Shown here: positions 11,043 through 21,891 of the stretch, piece by piece
Layout of the letters: the number at the start of each line of letters is the position of its first letter
Position numbering within the stretch: position 1 is the first letter of the stretch
Assembly (NCBI GenBank): GCA_020152595.1
Contig: JAIGNY010002020.1
Coordinates: 1,577,501-1,641,500, forward strand
DNA from: Chiridota heheva
Taxonomy: Eukaryota; Echinodermata; Holothuroidea; Apodida; Chiridotidae
Reading direction: 5' to 3'
DNA length: 64,000 nt
Notes under the pieces: model-generated
The model's database searches: none
Told to the model about the DNA's origin: nothing
What the model saw: the letters and a program-made list of their open reading frames with translations, nothing else
Position numbers and translations under genes: made by a program

Positions 11043-11322
11043 CCAATTCCATCAAGCCATTAGGCTCATAGAGCCTGTGCTTATTCCTGGTTTTCATGGC
11101 GCAAGCGGATTAGAGTACACAACTTTCCCTGGATGGGATGCCAGTCCATTGCAGATTAACTCCCCAGCAGTGCTGGTACTCATTTTTCACAGCTGAATGG
11201 ACTGAAGCAAGTAGTGTAAAGTGTCTTAATCAAGGACACAATGCAGCGTTTACGACGGGAATCAAACCTAGTACCTTTCGAATACGAGCATGACTCCTTA
11301 ACCAGTGAGCCACTACACCTGC
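11043..11322 (-). mobile_element. tRNA-derived SINE in USP32 intron
   Basis: Read on the minus strand it begins GTGTAGTGGCTCACTGGTTA (A-box-like), followed about 35 nt later by GGTTTGATTCCC (B box). A non-tRNA body follows containing TGTGTCCTTGATTAAGACAC. This is the usual head-body design of a tRNA-derived SINE, transcribed by polymerase III when young. It lies in the intron between exons 5 and 6, in the same orientation as the gene. The 3' tail was not defined precisely. Confidence 0.75.
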
Positions 11323-11845
11323 TAAATATTAAACCTATCCATTAATAATTAGTGAGATTCCAAATTGGGGGAAAGCTGTGGGTAAATACATTTAATACCC
11401 AAACTGCCATGAAAGTAAACTAGAATATGATCTACATAGCTGAAAGAATAAGTATTGATAGCTATTCAAAAAGATGACCACATAATATGATTTGCTGAAA
11501 ATTAACAAGTTAATTAAATTACCAAAGCTTTTGTTATAACATAAAATACACATTGCATTGTTATTAGCAATAATCCAAACACATCAAGTTGTTTGTCTCA
11601 ATGTGACAGTGCACAATTTTTTTGGGTGCACAAATTCAAGGGAACTTAATGTACATTTCCTGTGCTTGCTACATAGCAGTATATAACCACAAGTCTGCAA
11701 CATTTTCCATGGTTTTATAATTCTCTGAGGAAAATACCTTTGAATTCAAACCCATAATAACAGTTTCACTTTCATTCAGTTTTTTTAATAAACAAAACAT
11801 TCAAAGTTTAAGAACAATTAAAAACTTTTGCAACAGAGATGTCTG

Positions 11846-12975
11846 AATGTGATACACAGGAAAAGGGTACCAAGAAAGAATGTGATACACAAGAAAAGGG
11901 TGCCACAGGCATTTAACCAGCTGTATCTGAGGGATTTTATTGTGATACACAGGAAAAGGGTACCAAAGGCATTCATTCAACCAGCTGTATCTTGAAGATT
12001 TTATTGTGATACACAGGAAAAGGGTACCAAAGGCATTCATTCAACCAGCTGTATCTTGAAGATTTTATTGTGATACACAGGAAAAGGGTACCAAAGGCAT
12101 TCATTCAACCAGCTGTATCTTGGAGATTTTATTGTGATACACAGGAAAAGGGTACCAAAGGCATTCAACCAGCTGTATCTGAGGGATTTTATTGTGATAC
12201 ACAGGAAAAGGGTACCAAAGGCATTCATTCAACCAGCTGTATCTTGAAGATTTTATTGTGATACACAGGAAAAGGGTACCAAAGGCATTCATTCAATCAG
12301 CTGTATCTTGAAGATTTTATTGTGATACACAGGAAAAGGGTACCACAGGCATTCAATCAGCTGTATCTGCGGGATTTTATTGTGATACACAGAAAAAGGG
12401 TACCAAAGGCATTCATTCAACCAGCTGTATCTTGAAGATTTTATTGTGATACACAGGAAAAGGGTACCAAAGGCATTCATTCAATCAGCTGTATCTGAGG
12501 GATTTTATTGTGATACACAGAAAAAGGTACCAAAGGCATTCATTCAACCAGCTGTATCTTGAAGATTTTATTGTGATACACAGGAAAAGGGTACCAAAGG
12601 CATTCAATCAGCTGTATCTGAGGGATTTTATTGTGATACACAGAAAAAAGGTACCAAAGGCATACAACCAGCTGTATCTGAGGGATTTTAATGTGATACA
12701 CAGGAAAAGGGTACCAAAGGCATTCAACCAGCTGTATCTCAGAGATTTTATTGTGATACACAGGAAAAGGGTACCAAAGGCATTCATTCAACCAGCTGTA
12801 TCTGAGGGATTTTAATGTGATACACAGGAAAAAGGTACCAAAGGCATACAACCAGCTGTATCTGAGGGATTTTATTGTGATACACAGGGAAAAGGTTCAA
12901 TATCAGCCAAACTGTTCCAGTTTCTTATCACAGGCAAAGAGTCCCAAAGATAACCACCAGCTGTAACAGAGGATT
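11846..12975. repeat. Minisatellite, 64/60-bp unit, about 18 copies, beside exon 5 donor
   Basis: Units contain tgatacacaggaaaagggta, ccaaaggcattcattcaacc and agctgtatcttgaaga. The 60-bp form lacks one CATT. The last stretch (about 12928-12975: tatcacaggcaaagag, tcccaaag, accagctgtaacagagg) is a diverged unit ending about 13 nt from the splice donor of exon 5. Open frames of 63-103 codons in the array come from unit structure only. Confidence 0.95.
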
Positions 12976-12988
12976 CCGCCCAACTTAC

Positions 12989-13096
12989 ATTTCAGCCTCT
13001 CAGCTTTTGGTCCCCTGCAGCATGCTGAGAGTCCACATGCCATTTCCTTGAGATCTACGTGGCCATCTTTATTTTCATCAAAAGCATTAAACACAC
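12989..13096 (-). CDS. USP32: USP32 exon 5 of those found, first canonical EF-hand
   Basis: The exon encodes residues 177 (split) to 212 plus one base. It contains VFNAF followed by the EF loop DENKDGHVDLKE (183-194), with Asp at positions 1 and 5, Asn at 3, Gly at 6 and Glu at 12, so calcium binding is expected. ACGLSACCRGPKAERLK follows and matches human SCGLSACCRGPLAERQK. The acceptor is ttttttgcag and the donor gtaagt. A large 64/60-bp minisatellite lies immediately downstream in the intron. A degenerate unit of it reaches to within about 15 nt of the donor. Confidence 0.96.
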
Positions 13097-14098
13097 CTGC
13101 AAAAAAGATCAGATAGAAAAACCACATTCATATCCATTAATACCTGAACCATTATCCCTGCATATGACATACACTAATGATCTTTTTAAGAGGACCTGCA
13201 TTAAATGACAATTATTTCTTCAGATAAATTGCCACCAGGGTTGAGTAACTAATTATGGGACATGCAAAATTGTCATCCTCATTGCACAAACTAATTACCA
13301 TGTTGAAATGACATCAATGCCTACTGGCAATTTCTATGGAAATTCATGAATCTGGGGTTAATAAAGTTCAATTATTTCATTATACCAATACAATTTTACA
13401 ATTTCTGTTCAGAAATTTGTAAGATATGTAGAGATAAGTGATAATATAAAATCATTTGTACACAATTTGCAAACTGCTATCAATCTGAACACCCCTTGAG
13501 AATAATACAGTGAACTTTCAAAATGAAAATCAGGAACTTGCAGTTAAGCTTAATTTTCTTAAACAGGGCAGTACAGTAACTTACAAATCCTGCCAAGAAA
13601 GTTGATAATACAGACAACAATTACATGCCACAGCTTTACAGAAGAAAAAGAAACCATATTCTGATTTTCAATCATTTCTTGTTTATCCACTTTGGACAAT
13701 TTATAATGCTGTCATACAACTGTAGCACCACACAGTTTAGAAATACTAGTCCAGCCTACAGATAACCAGACTTGCATGAAAAGTGTAAAAAGTTAATCTG
13801 TGACTCACAAGCTTGCACCTATCAATTTCATTGCACAAATGTAAACACAAATGGAGCATTTCTCTGTGCTATGATTATCTGTTCCACGCACACTGTTGTT
13901 TCATTTACACAGCTATGTGAAGAGCTAAGATTTTGCGACAATGACATAAAAACTGTCTGGCTGTAAGTTTCCTTCCATTTGATCTACCTAGTTTTATAAC
14001 TATTTTAATTTGTCAGTTGTGTACAGCTCTTCTGATTCTCAGCTTTTTTTTTTTATTTATTTATAATATGATACTAAGGTCGTGAAAATATTTCTTAC
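13097..14098 (-). other. USP32: USP32 intron between exons 4 and 5
   Basis: About 1.0 kb of AT-rich intron; no repeat family or exon recognised. Confidence 0.7.
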
Positions 14099-14230
14099 CT
14101 TCCACCAGGTCAGATGGTAATGGAGGTGCGATCAGCGGACGTAACGTCTCAAGATCCAGACGCCCGGATTTAGACTGGGACTGAAGATTCCAGTAGCGCT
14201 TCTCCAGCTCAATTATGTCTGCTTCTTCCA
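14099..14230 (-). CDS. USP32: USP32 exon 4 of those found
   Basis: The exon encodes residues 133-176 plus one base. It opens with LEEADIIELEKRYW, close to human LEESDIIDLEKRYW, and continues with SGRLDLETLRPLIAPPLP, human equivalent TGRFDLETFGPLVSPPIR. This is the linker just before the first calcium-binding EF-hand. The acceptor is ctttag and the donor gtaagaa. The split codon at each end restores the frame (T+TG gives Leu133; G+GT gives Gly177). Confidence 0.94.
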
Positions 14231-15052
14231 CTAAAGAAGGTTAACAAAAAATTACAAATTGTAAGAAACCCAAACAGGCACCATAATCTATCAGCCATTG
14301 TTTCGTCCATTTCAAACACTGTATTTAATGTAGTAAGTGCTCATGCTCTAATAAGTCCCCACCCAACATTTTTTGACTGATAACATATCCCAACATCAAT
14401 AGATAATAAAATGCTGTATAATTTGATATTTTTTGATAACGTTTTTCAGCCTTGCAGGTAATTTAAAGACTTAATCTTAGCCCCTATTTGAGTTTTGTGA
14501 CATTTCTTGCTTATTTTTGGGCCAACCATTGCGATGGTTTTTGGTAGTTATTTTAAAACTAGAACTAGTTTGTGTGCAGTGCTAGTGCAATTCGAACAGT
14601 ACTGTACATGACTCCTGAGTCACTGGGCGCCTATCAGGAAGAAACTAGGGCAGTAAAATGTAACACATTTTTGTTTGTTTTGTAATTGCCCTGGAAGCCT
14701 TATTACTTTGAATGTGGTATTAAGGAAAAAATACATTTGATGTGGGATATGAATTAACTGTCCTTAATTGAGGTTTACTTTTCCCAAATTTTCTGTTCAT
14801 AAACTACTCATTCACCCTCTTTCTACCTATTGTACAATATTTTTGACTAACTTAAAAGAAACACAGCCTTCATTATCTTCGCCAGGGTGTGTAAGAATTG
14901 CAACAATGACTGCTGTCTTCTCTTCAAATAATATACTTACTGTGTTGTACAAACTGATATTAACATGGGTGGGGTATGTGGGATAAACAAAGATAATATT
15001 CACATTAATCAGGAGTTAAATAAGATGGCCACAAAAAAAGTTAACAACTCAC
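14231..15052 (-). other. USP32: USP32 intron between exons 3 and 4
   Basis: About 0.8 kb of AT-rich intron; no repeat family or exon recognised. Confidence 0.7.
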
Positions 15053-15218
15053 AATGTGTAACTCCTGCCAATGTTTGATAGAAAGTGGGTGTGTCACTCT
15101 CATCAGAGAGCCTTAATCCCTGCTGCGCTCCCTCCTCTAGCAACCACGCAGAGAGCTTCATCACATGACAGTTCCTCAGAAGCCATGCACAAAATTGCTC
15201 ATAGGATACCTTATGGTC
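15053..15218 (-). CDS. USP32: USP32 exon 3 of those found, carries the SDTPTFYQTLAGVTH signature
   Basis: The exon encodes residues 78-132 plus one base. Residues 118-132 (SDTPTFYQTLAGVTH) agree with human USP32 as I remember it and are the strongest single identification in the window. Upstream KVSYEQFCAWLL corresponds to human KVNYEKFRNWLF. The acceptor is ttgttacag and the donor gtgagt. A run of (TAA)n begins only about 15-20 nt beyond the acceptor on the intron side, so the branch-point region lies inside or next to a microsatellite. The intron to exon 2 is about 4.5 kb. Confidence 0.95.
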
Positions 15219-15232
15219 CTGTAACAAGGAAT

Positions 15233-15375
15233 TAATAACAAGTATTAATAATAATAATAACAAGTATCAATAATAATAATAATAATAATAATAATCATAA
15301 TCATAATCATACTAATAGTAATAGTAATAGTAATAGTAATAATAATAATAATAGTAATAGTAATAATAGTAATGA
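15233..15375. repeat. (TAA/TAG)n microsatellite beside exon 3 acceptor
   Basis: Runs of AAT/ATAATAG triplets begin about 15 nt into the intron upstream of exon 3 (sense direction). The polypyrimidine and branch-point zone is therefore squeezed between the repeat and the acceptor ttgttacag. Confidence 0.95.
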
Positions 15376-16629
15376 GTACATGAAATATTACAAAATATTA
15401 ATGTCCTGAGCTGAGTAACACAAAAGAGATAAACAATGAAGAATTTAAAATTAGTAGATTTTTGTTTTAGGTTTTGAATAGATAAGTTGGTCCATAGGAT
15501 CAGGATGCAATAGAAAATGCCTTGTTTGGTGGTTTCAGGGGTTTTGCGCACATGGCTGGTGAATAACTAGCTTTTAATATGCAAAGTCAGTGAGAATCAT
15601 GTACAAAATTATAATACTGGAGATTTCATTACCTTTGGAGTTAAGATACTATGATCAATCTACACCCAAGGATACACATGAATATTCAAACAATGTTATA
15701 TATTTGCTTAATATCTCAAATTTCTTATTGTAACTAAAAACTTTAACTAATGACAAAGTAATGTGTGCAATTCTGATCATGTAAGCTGGTTTTCTGCAAG
15801 GAAAATTATGTGTCAATGACATCAAATCTAGTAAAAGCTAATACAACAGGGAAATATGTCAGCATGATTATGCAAGATTAACTTACAATAGAGATTCACA
15901 TTAATACCTATAATCACTGAACCTCAGGAGGCATTGCAAAGTAATCAAAACAGAACATTCATAAATGACTCAGAAGCTATCTCTGTATGAATACCAGTTC
16001 TCATGAAGGTTCATCAGTTAGCTGATGATAAAAGCATACAGTGTGACATTATAGCTGCAAATCACACACTGTATACAGCTGGCAAGCCTCACCACTTCTT
16101 GGAGCATTGATCATCAATCATCCAGAAACCAAAAAAAGGGTATTTAAAGGAGACATTAAGTCTGGCTTTTTCTTTATTTAATGTGATAGAATTAATCAGT
16201 ATAAGTTATCTCAAGAAATTTCACATTCATACAAAAAAAATGTAGCATATATTTTGTAAAACATTCATTCTGTCAATATGAACTTGGGAGTGGTAATTTT
16301 GTTCATACACCCTCTAAACCAGAACATCAATGATGTTGAAGCTCAACGATATTTGAATGTGGCAAATGAAAGGGGTGATGGTGGTTGTTTTAGTTGTTAA
16401 AACAGGTTTTCTTATTTTAATCCTCTTCAGCAAGTTTACCAGCATGTAGTGAGTGTTGATTCTCTTAGGTGGGGGTGCTGCCAGGCATGAATACAGGGCA
16501 GTCTAACAGTGAGGTTATATTTCACATCACAATGTATAATGTTAAAATCTGGACCTTTCTGCGGGCAAATATTTTTTGAAATCAATACACACATATATAA
16601 GATTAAAGAGTTTCCTGATTTTCACTTCA
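15376..16629 (-). other. USP32: USP32 intron stretch (exon 2 to 3), no clear element
   Basis: AT-rich intron; nothing recognised apart from short A- and T-tracts. Confidence 0.5.
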
Positions 16630-17350
16630 TAGCAATGTCTGAAAAATCATGCTTCTAACAATAAATTACAAGCCTTTTTGCATAAATTAAAATGTGTGTA
16701 CCAATGGATGGTGTCATCATGTCTCGTCGATTACTGACGTTACACAAGGGCGAAGGTCAATATAACCACAACATGATGAGAAAAAACATTTTGCTACCAT
16801 AACAAACTTTCAAACATTTACACATCATGTTAAAAAAAAAAAAAAAGTTTGTTTGTTTGTTTGATGAGGGCTCAATGGCACCACAACAGCAAGGGTCAAA
16901 TTGTGCATGAGAGGTTAGATCATTCCAGAGGTAGAAAGGAAAGAAAACATGGGGAGATAAAGAGAAACACAAGAATTAAAAGCCACAAAGATGGGATCGA
17001 GGGAGGAGGTGCATGGGTGAAGAAAAAAAAAAAGAAGAGAGGGGGGTGGGAGAGGAGGACTAATTATGGTTGTAGAGCAAAGCATGATGAAGGAAGACAA
17101 GAAGATAAAAGCAAATATTTTTGCAACATCCAGTGCTAAAAGAATTAGCAATAAATCACTTTATAGTGGTCTGAAAAATTATGCTTCTAACAAAAGTTGT
17201 AAGCCTTTTTGTATAAATTATAATCTGTATTCCAAAGGGTGGTGTCATCATGCGAGGGCAAAGGTCAAATCCATCACAACATATGGTGAGAACACACATT
17301 TTGTAATCATTACCAAATTTGGAACATTTACAAATTAATGTTCATAAAAT
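16630..17350 (+). repeat. Diverged ~190-bp duplication split by an R1 copy
   Basis: Sequences such as tgaaaaatcatgcttctaac, aagcctttttgcataaatta, ggtggtgtcatcatg and cacattttgtaatcat-like blocks occur at about 16637-16830. They occur again, diverged, at about 17170-17350. Between them sits an R1 repeat in plus orientation. Confidence 0.7.
16848..17105 (+). repeat. R1 dispersed repeat, copy 3
   Basis: Same order as copy 1: (GTTT)n, gatgagggctcaatggcacc, tcaaattgtgcatgagaggt, the purine-rich body with gagggaggaggtgcatgggt, and tatggttgtagagcaaagc. Confidence 0.8.
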
Positions 17351-19747
17351 GTTAAATACCCTCCTTCATTGCATATTTTTTATTACATTCAAACAAACAA
17401 GAAAGCATTACCAGTTAAAGTATTACAAAAAATATATAAATACTTGTTGTTTCCCTCAAACTAGCCCTTGAACATTTTATAAGCGATAATATTTGAATAT
17501 GATAACATCACTTTAAACGTCATTAACGAATTAACTTTCTAATTGGCTGATGAGAGTATAACAATATATTACGTCATAAGATACTTCAAGAATAACATGA
17601 TTCAACATGAATATCATATCATATCCCATGTCAGTTACCTGCATATGGTGACTTGTAAACCTGACCGAAGTAACAGATTTCCAATTTATCCGTGAAATTG
17701 AGACCAATCTTGCCTTTCATGGTATGTTAAGTAGACACGTGCAGTGAAATTTATGTTACATTAGGCCTAGTACAAACTTCACAGAGCAGCTCACCCAATC
17801 ATAAACAAGAGCAAAACAATGGGCCATGGAGTTACAGTACATACACAAGAACACTTGTCTGTATAAGCCTACTATAAAGTACACAAGCAACACAACTTAA
17901 GTTTTCTCCCAGGTCCCAAACATGACCGTTCAACTTTGGAATGCACCTTCCAGGAAAACATCAATATTTAAGTAACCCACCCAGCCCAATGTACTAATGA
18001 CTTCCCTGTTTGAGATATAAGCTTACCACTGTACAATGAAATTAATCAAACTATGCAGAGACTTTCCATGCACCATAGGCGGCGATCCTGCCAGGGGGGT
18101 GAGGGGTGCAATTTTAAATCATAACCACCCAATTTAAAAAGAATGTATTGAAAACTTTTGGGGTGGGAAAGTAGGGCTACACAAAATGTATTTGATGTGG
18201 AGGGAGGGGGCAAGTAACACTAATACAAATTATTGGTGGCCATTCGCATACTTTCTTTTGTATAGTAGGCGTACTGAAGCTGTGCAATTCTCAATCAATG
18301 CGTGACCTACAGTAGGCCTACTTGTGCGAAATCGTGAAAATAAAGTTTTACAAAATGTGTCTTTTCTATTTCTTTTTAAAAATTTTGTGTTTTAGTTTAT
18401 ATTTAATCAGAAAATAGATTCACCATGAAAATTCACAGTAAATTACACAGTAATGGCAACTTCACAATAGTGTTAGTGAGGATCTTCCACACAAGTTAGC
18501 TCCTTGGATGTATATACAGTATATATGTATGTAAAAATTACTAAACAAGCGCCCAAACTGTTCACTGTATTATATTACAGTACACTGTACAGCTATACTA
18601 AGCTATACTCAAAAAAGCTGGACCACTCGTCCTTCTTTAGAAATAAATTTTGTATCGCACCCAATTCCCCACCACTGTTGACTTCTCCCCTCTTGTGGCT
18701 AAGGGGAGGGGGGACCAAAAATTGGAATAATTTCTTTTTTGCTTTTAAAAAACAAAATTGCCTAAATTTGAACAATTGTCTTGGAGGGGGTCTAAGACCT
18801 TCTCGGAGCACCTTACTTTTATCATGCTGGCTACACCACTTCCCCCTCCCCACCCCCCCCCCCCCACCCCACACACACACAAACTTTCAATCAGAAAATC
18901 AGATTTATTTTTTCACATTTAAAAGGCATCATTATTAGGCCTACCAGGGTTGCCGAGAGAATAACGAGGCCCGGGAAAAACTAACATTTGGGGTCCCTTA
19001 TATCTCAAAATATTTTAAGGGCAAAGAATTAAGGCATTCTTTGTCCAATTTATACCGTTTTTACCAATATAAAAGCAAGGGTTTTGCCAGGGTTTTGGCC
19101 CTGTGGCTAATCTTTTTTTTTTTTTAATGGTCATTAATCTTTTTGAAATCTCCTGATCATCAAAAAATTATACTCATGTACATTTGGGTTTTCCCGGGGC
19201 CAAGGTCTCCTCTTGGTGGCACCAATTATTAACGGGGTGGGTGTGGGAAAGGGAGTGGGAATGTGCCGTGTTTCCTGTAACCCTTTTTAACCAATGTAAT
19301 TCTTGCAAATGACGAGTGCATCATAATAGGTTGGTACCAAATTTCTTATGCATTAAGACTTCTTGGTTCCATCAATTTCTTATCAAGAATGGTGTATATT
19401 ACAAATATGAACCAGGTATAGCTACATGCAGTTCTTTGATGATGCTCATCATATACTGATACAAATACAACTGTAATACAAGACCCATGAAACAAGGATG
19501 ATTAATTGCAGATGAAAAGCACAAGTGAAACACAACACCTACACGTATGGGCAGCAAAAGGCTGATAATAATACCCAATGTTAAAGGCCATCTATCATGA
19601 TTAAAATGTGGCAGCATACATTTTATTCCAAAACGAATACTGATTGAAATATCAGTGCACATACAAAACACACAAATTAAAAATCTATATATCTCCACGT
19701 TATAGATGATATATTAACAAGACAAATTAAGTTTTTGGTTGTCTTAC
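17351..19747 (-). other. USP32: USP32 intron (exon 2 to 3), 5' half
   Basis: Mostly AT-rich, with G- or C-rich patches at about 18080-18230 and 18660-18880. A longer stretch at about 18940-19260 (gaggcccgggaaaaac, gggttttggccctg, ttttcccggggccaagg) looks like old dispersed repeat. An apparent 144-codon plus frame at 18504-18938 crosses the C-rich patch and shows no protein similarity that I recognise. Confidence 0.5.
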
Positions 19748-19872
19748 GTTTCGGAAAAGTTGGACCAAGTCTGATGGGGGCGGTATACCATCACATGTAG
19801 CAATAAAACTCTCCAAGTCCACACGTGCCACATAGAATCCATCTTCTTGATGTGCAATCAGACTAAAGATGA
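19748..19872 (-). CDS. USP32: USP32 exon 2 of those found
   Basis: The exon completes codon 36 (Phe) and encodes residues 37-77, beginning IFSLIAHQEDGFYVAR and ending LVQLFRN. This corresponds to human USP32 YIFSLFSSESGNYVIRE and the following helix. The acceptor is ttttacag and the donor gtaagac, directly after the Arg-Asn codons. It ends in phase 0. This segment is an EF-hand-like helical part with no canonical calcium loop. The intron towards exon 1 is about 1.9 kb. Confidence 0.93.
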
Positions 19873-21785
19873 CTGTAAAATAAATGAGTGTAATATCGTC
19901 TTAGCTTTCACATGAATTATACCCTTCAAATATGACACATATTACAAATTAAAAGTTTTCTGCAGAACACATATCCCTGCCACCTTGACCATCTGTACCC
20001 TTGAATTATCATATCTTTTAGGGTTTTCATTTGCATCATGAACTCTTTCCTCCTCTCACACAATCCTACCCCCACCCCCCTTCTCCCTTTCCGATCTATC
20101 TGCATATTTAAAGATTTTGCCCTTGTTCCACTGGCAATCACCCACCAATTATCATGAATATTTCTTGGCTATCTGCCCTCAACATTTCCCTCTGGCTATA
20201 GGCAGGATTTGGGGAGTAGAAGGGGCAAGTGTCCTTTATATGGTTATTTTTTTTATAAAACTTAGTGTAAGTTTGTCCCCTCCCCCATCTCCATTTTTGA
20301 CTTTGTCCCCACAACCCACTTTGGGTAGGGGTAGGCAAATCCCGCCTATACTCTGGCAATATATATATATATATACTCCAAAATTTGCATAATTCTTCCT
20401 TGTCCCATAGAAAATAATTTTTCTTGACTTTTCATCTGAATTTCCACACAACTCCTAGAAATATCTTGATAAGAACTTTTCTATACACACTGCACCTGAC
20501 CCCACCAACCTCTTCACTATCCCCCAAGATAATCCTGTCAAAGTATTACTCACTTGGTCAATACCTCATGCCAAATAGTTCCAACTTCCTCAGTAAATTA
20601 TTCAAACGATATGGTAGACTTAACTTTTATGTTCTCTAACCCCCTTCACTACTTAGCTACCCTAACCCAACTCTGATCTCCAAAATCTAATTTCACGCAC
20701 CAAACCTAGTTTAACAAAATCTACCCGTATTTGTTCAGTTGTCCCAGAAAATAATGCAGATATGGACAAAGGCAAAATCCTCCTCTGGTGGCAGAGGTAC
20801 GTAATAAAATTCCATGATCAAGCTCACTGCTTGTAATACTATCAACAAGAGAGGATATTTTGATTTTCTAATGGTAAGTTCAAGTAGGTTCACATTATGA
20901 AAAGAAAGAGCTTTCAATGTAAACAAGAAAAGATGTATCAGCTGTCTTGTATACTCTGTCAGCCCTTCAACTCGTCCAGTTTCCACAAATTAAGCTGTAC
21001 AACAGATGAATTACAAATTAAACTGTACAGCACATGCATCACACTGAATTTTTCAATTAAACAGGGTAGTACATTACTGAGAAAAATCCACTACAAACAG
21101 GGTTTTGAAAAGTCTCCAAGGTCATATTAAAAACTTCAGATAATCAAGAGGATTTTCAGATATGTGATTTATAGCTAAGCAGAGACATCATCATCTATCA
21201 AAATTGAATCTTCCAAATAACACGAAAAGATCAATTGATTTTTAATCTGAACATAACAGTTGTTGTACTACCTAACAGCTGTACAACCAATCTTTCAAGT
21301 TTATTCACCACTGTGGTTGTTCATCCCTCTATTCAGACCCTACGTTGAGCTTTTTCACCTGAATATCACACCCTGCCTCTCTCTTCCTCCACCTGTGCCA
21401 TATTACCTTCACCATGCCATTTATTATGTTCATATAACCCCTTTTTAACAGACTGTCTACATTTTGTAAACAAATCTAATTTTGAGAATTATTTCACTTT
21501 CCTCTTATGATCTTTGCAGTTCTCCACTATACAAGAAGGCAGGTACATTACATGTTGTATTGTTTTCTCTCTATTTATATTAAACTTGAAGTGCCACTGT
21601 GACTTTGTTGCATGCATGCCCGCAATTGCTACCATGCCCTTTTGATGACTGGCACCCTGCCCCTTTCTGGATCAAGCTAGGGGGTTTGTTATTGGGCAAT
21701 CTGTTACTTTTGCTGTAATCGCAGTGGCTCCAATTGAACAATGTCCATTAGCAACTCTTACTATTTCAGTAGAAAATATACTTAC
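19873..21785 (-). other. USP32: USP32 intron between exons 1 and 2
   Basis: C-rich patch at about 20220-20345, a (TA) run near 20360, otherwise T- and C-biased sequence. No exon was recognised. Confidence 0.6.
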
Positions 21786-21891
21786 ACCTCAGTTTTTCTG
21801 CCTGACTTCCTTTGGTGAGCAATACCAGGCCACAAACCAACTCCCTGAACACCAGACCCTTGCTGCTGCCCCCAAATGCATAGTATAAGTG
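21786..21891 (-). CDS. USP32: USP32 exon (5'-most exon found), EF-hand-like N-terminal region
   Basis: This is the first of eight minus-strand exons whose joined translation (360 residues, numbered 1-360 here) follows animal USP32, a deubiquitinase with N-terminal EF-hands, a DUSP domain and a C-terminal USP catalytic domain. The exon encodes residues 1-35 plus the first base of codon 36. It includes FGGSSKGLVF and CGLVLLTKG, which match human USP32 FGGTSKGLHF and VGLVLLTRG as I recall that protein. The acceptor reads tttttgcag and the donor is gtaag. A donor 2 nt earlier (gtgtaag) breaks the frame with the next exon, which decides the boundary. The exon starts in phase 0. The preceding sequence, including the initiator ATG, was not recognised upstream in the window. 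Confidence 0.93.

Noticed and set aside
11801-12851. Frames in the 64-bp array as exons
   Set aside because: Repeat-derived and present in both orientations; the array lies within a defined USP32 intron.
12903-13127. 74-codon continuous frame as the real extent of the EF-hand exon
   Set aside because: Consensus acceptor and donor, and phase agreement with both neighbours, limit the exon to 12989-13096.
18504-18938. 144-codon plus frame as a gene
   Set aside because: Low-complexity C-rich and T-rich sequence, no recognised domain, located inside a USP32 intron on the other strand.
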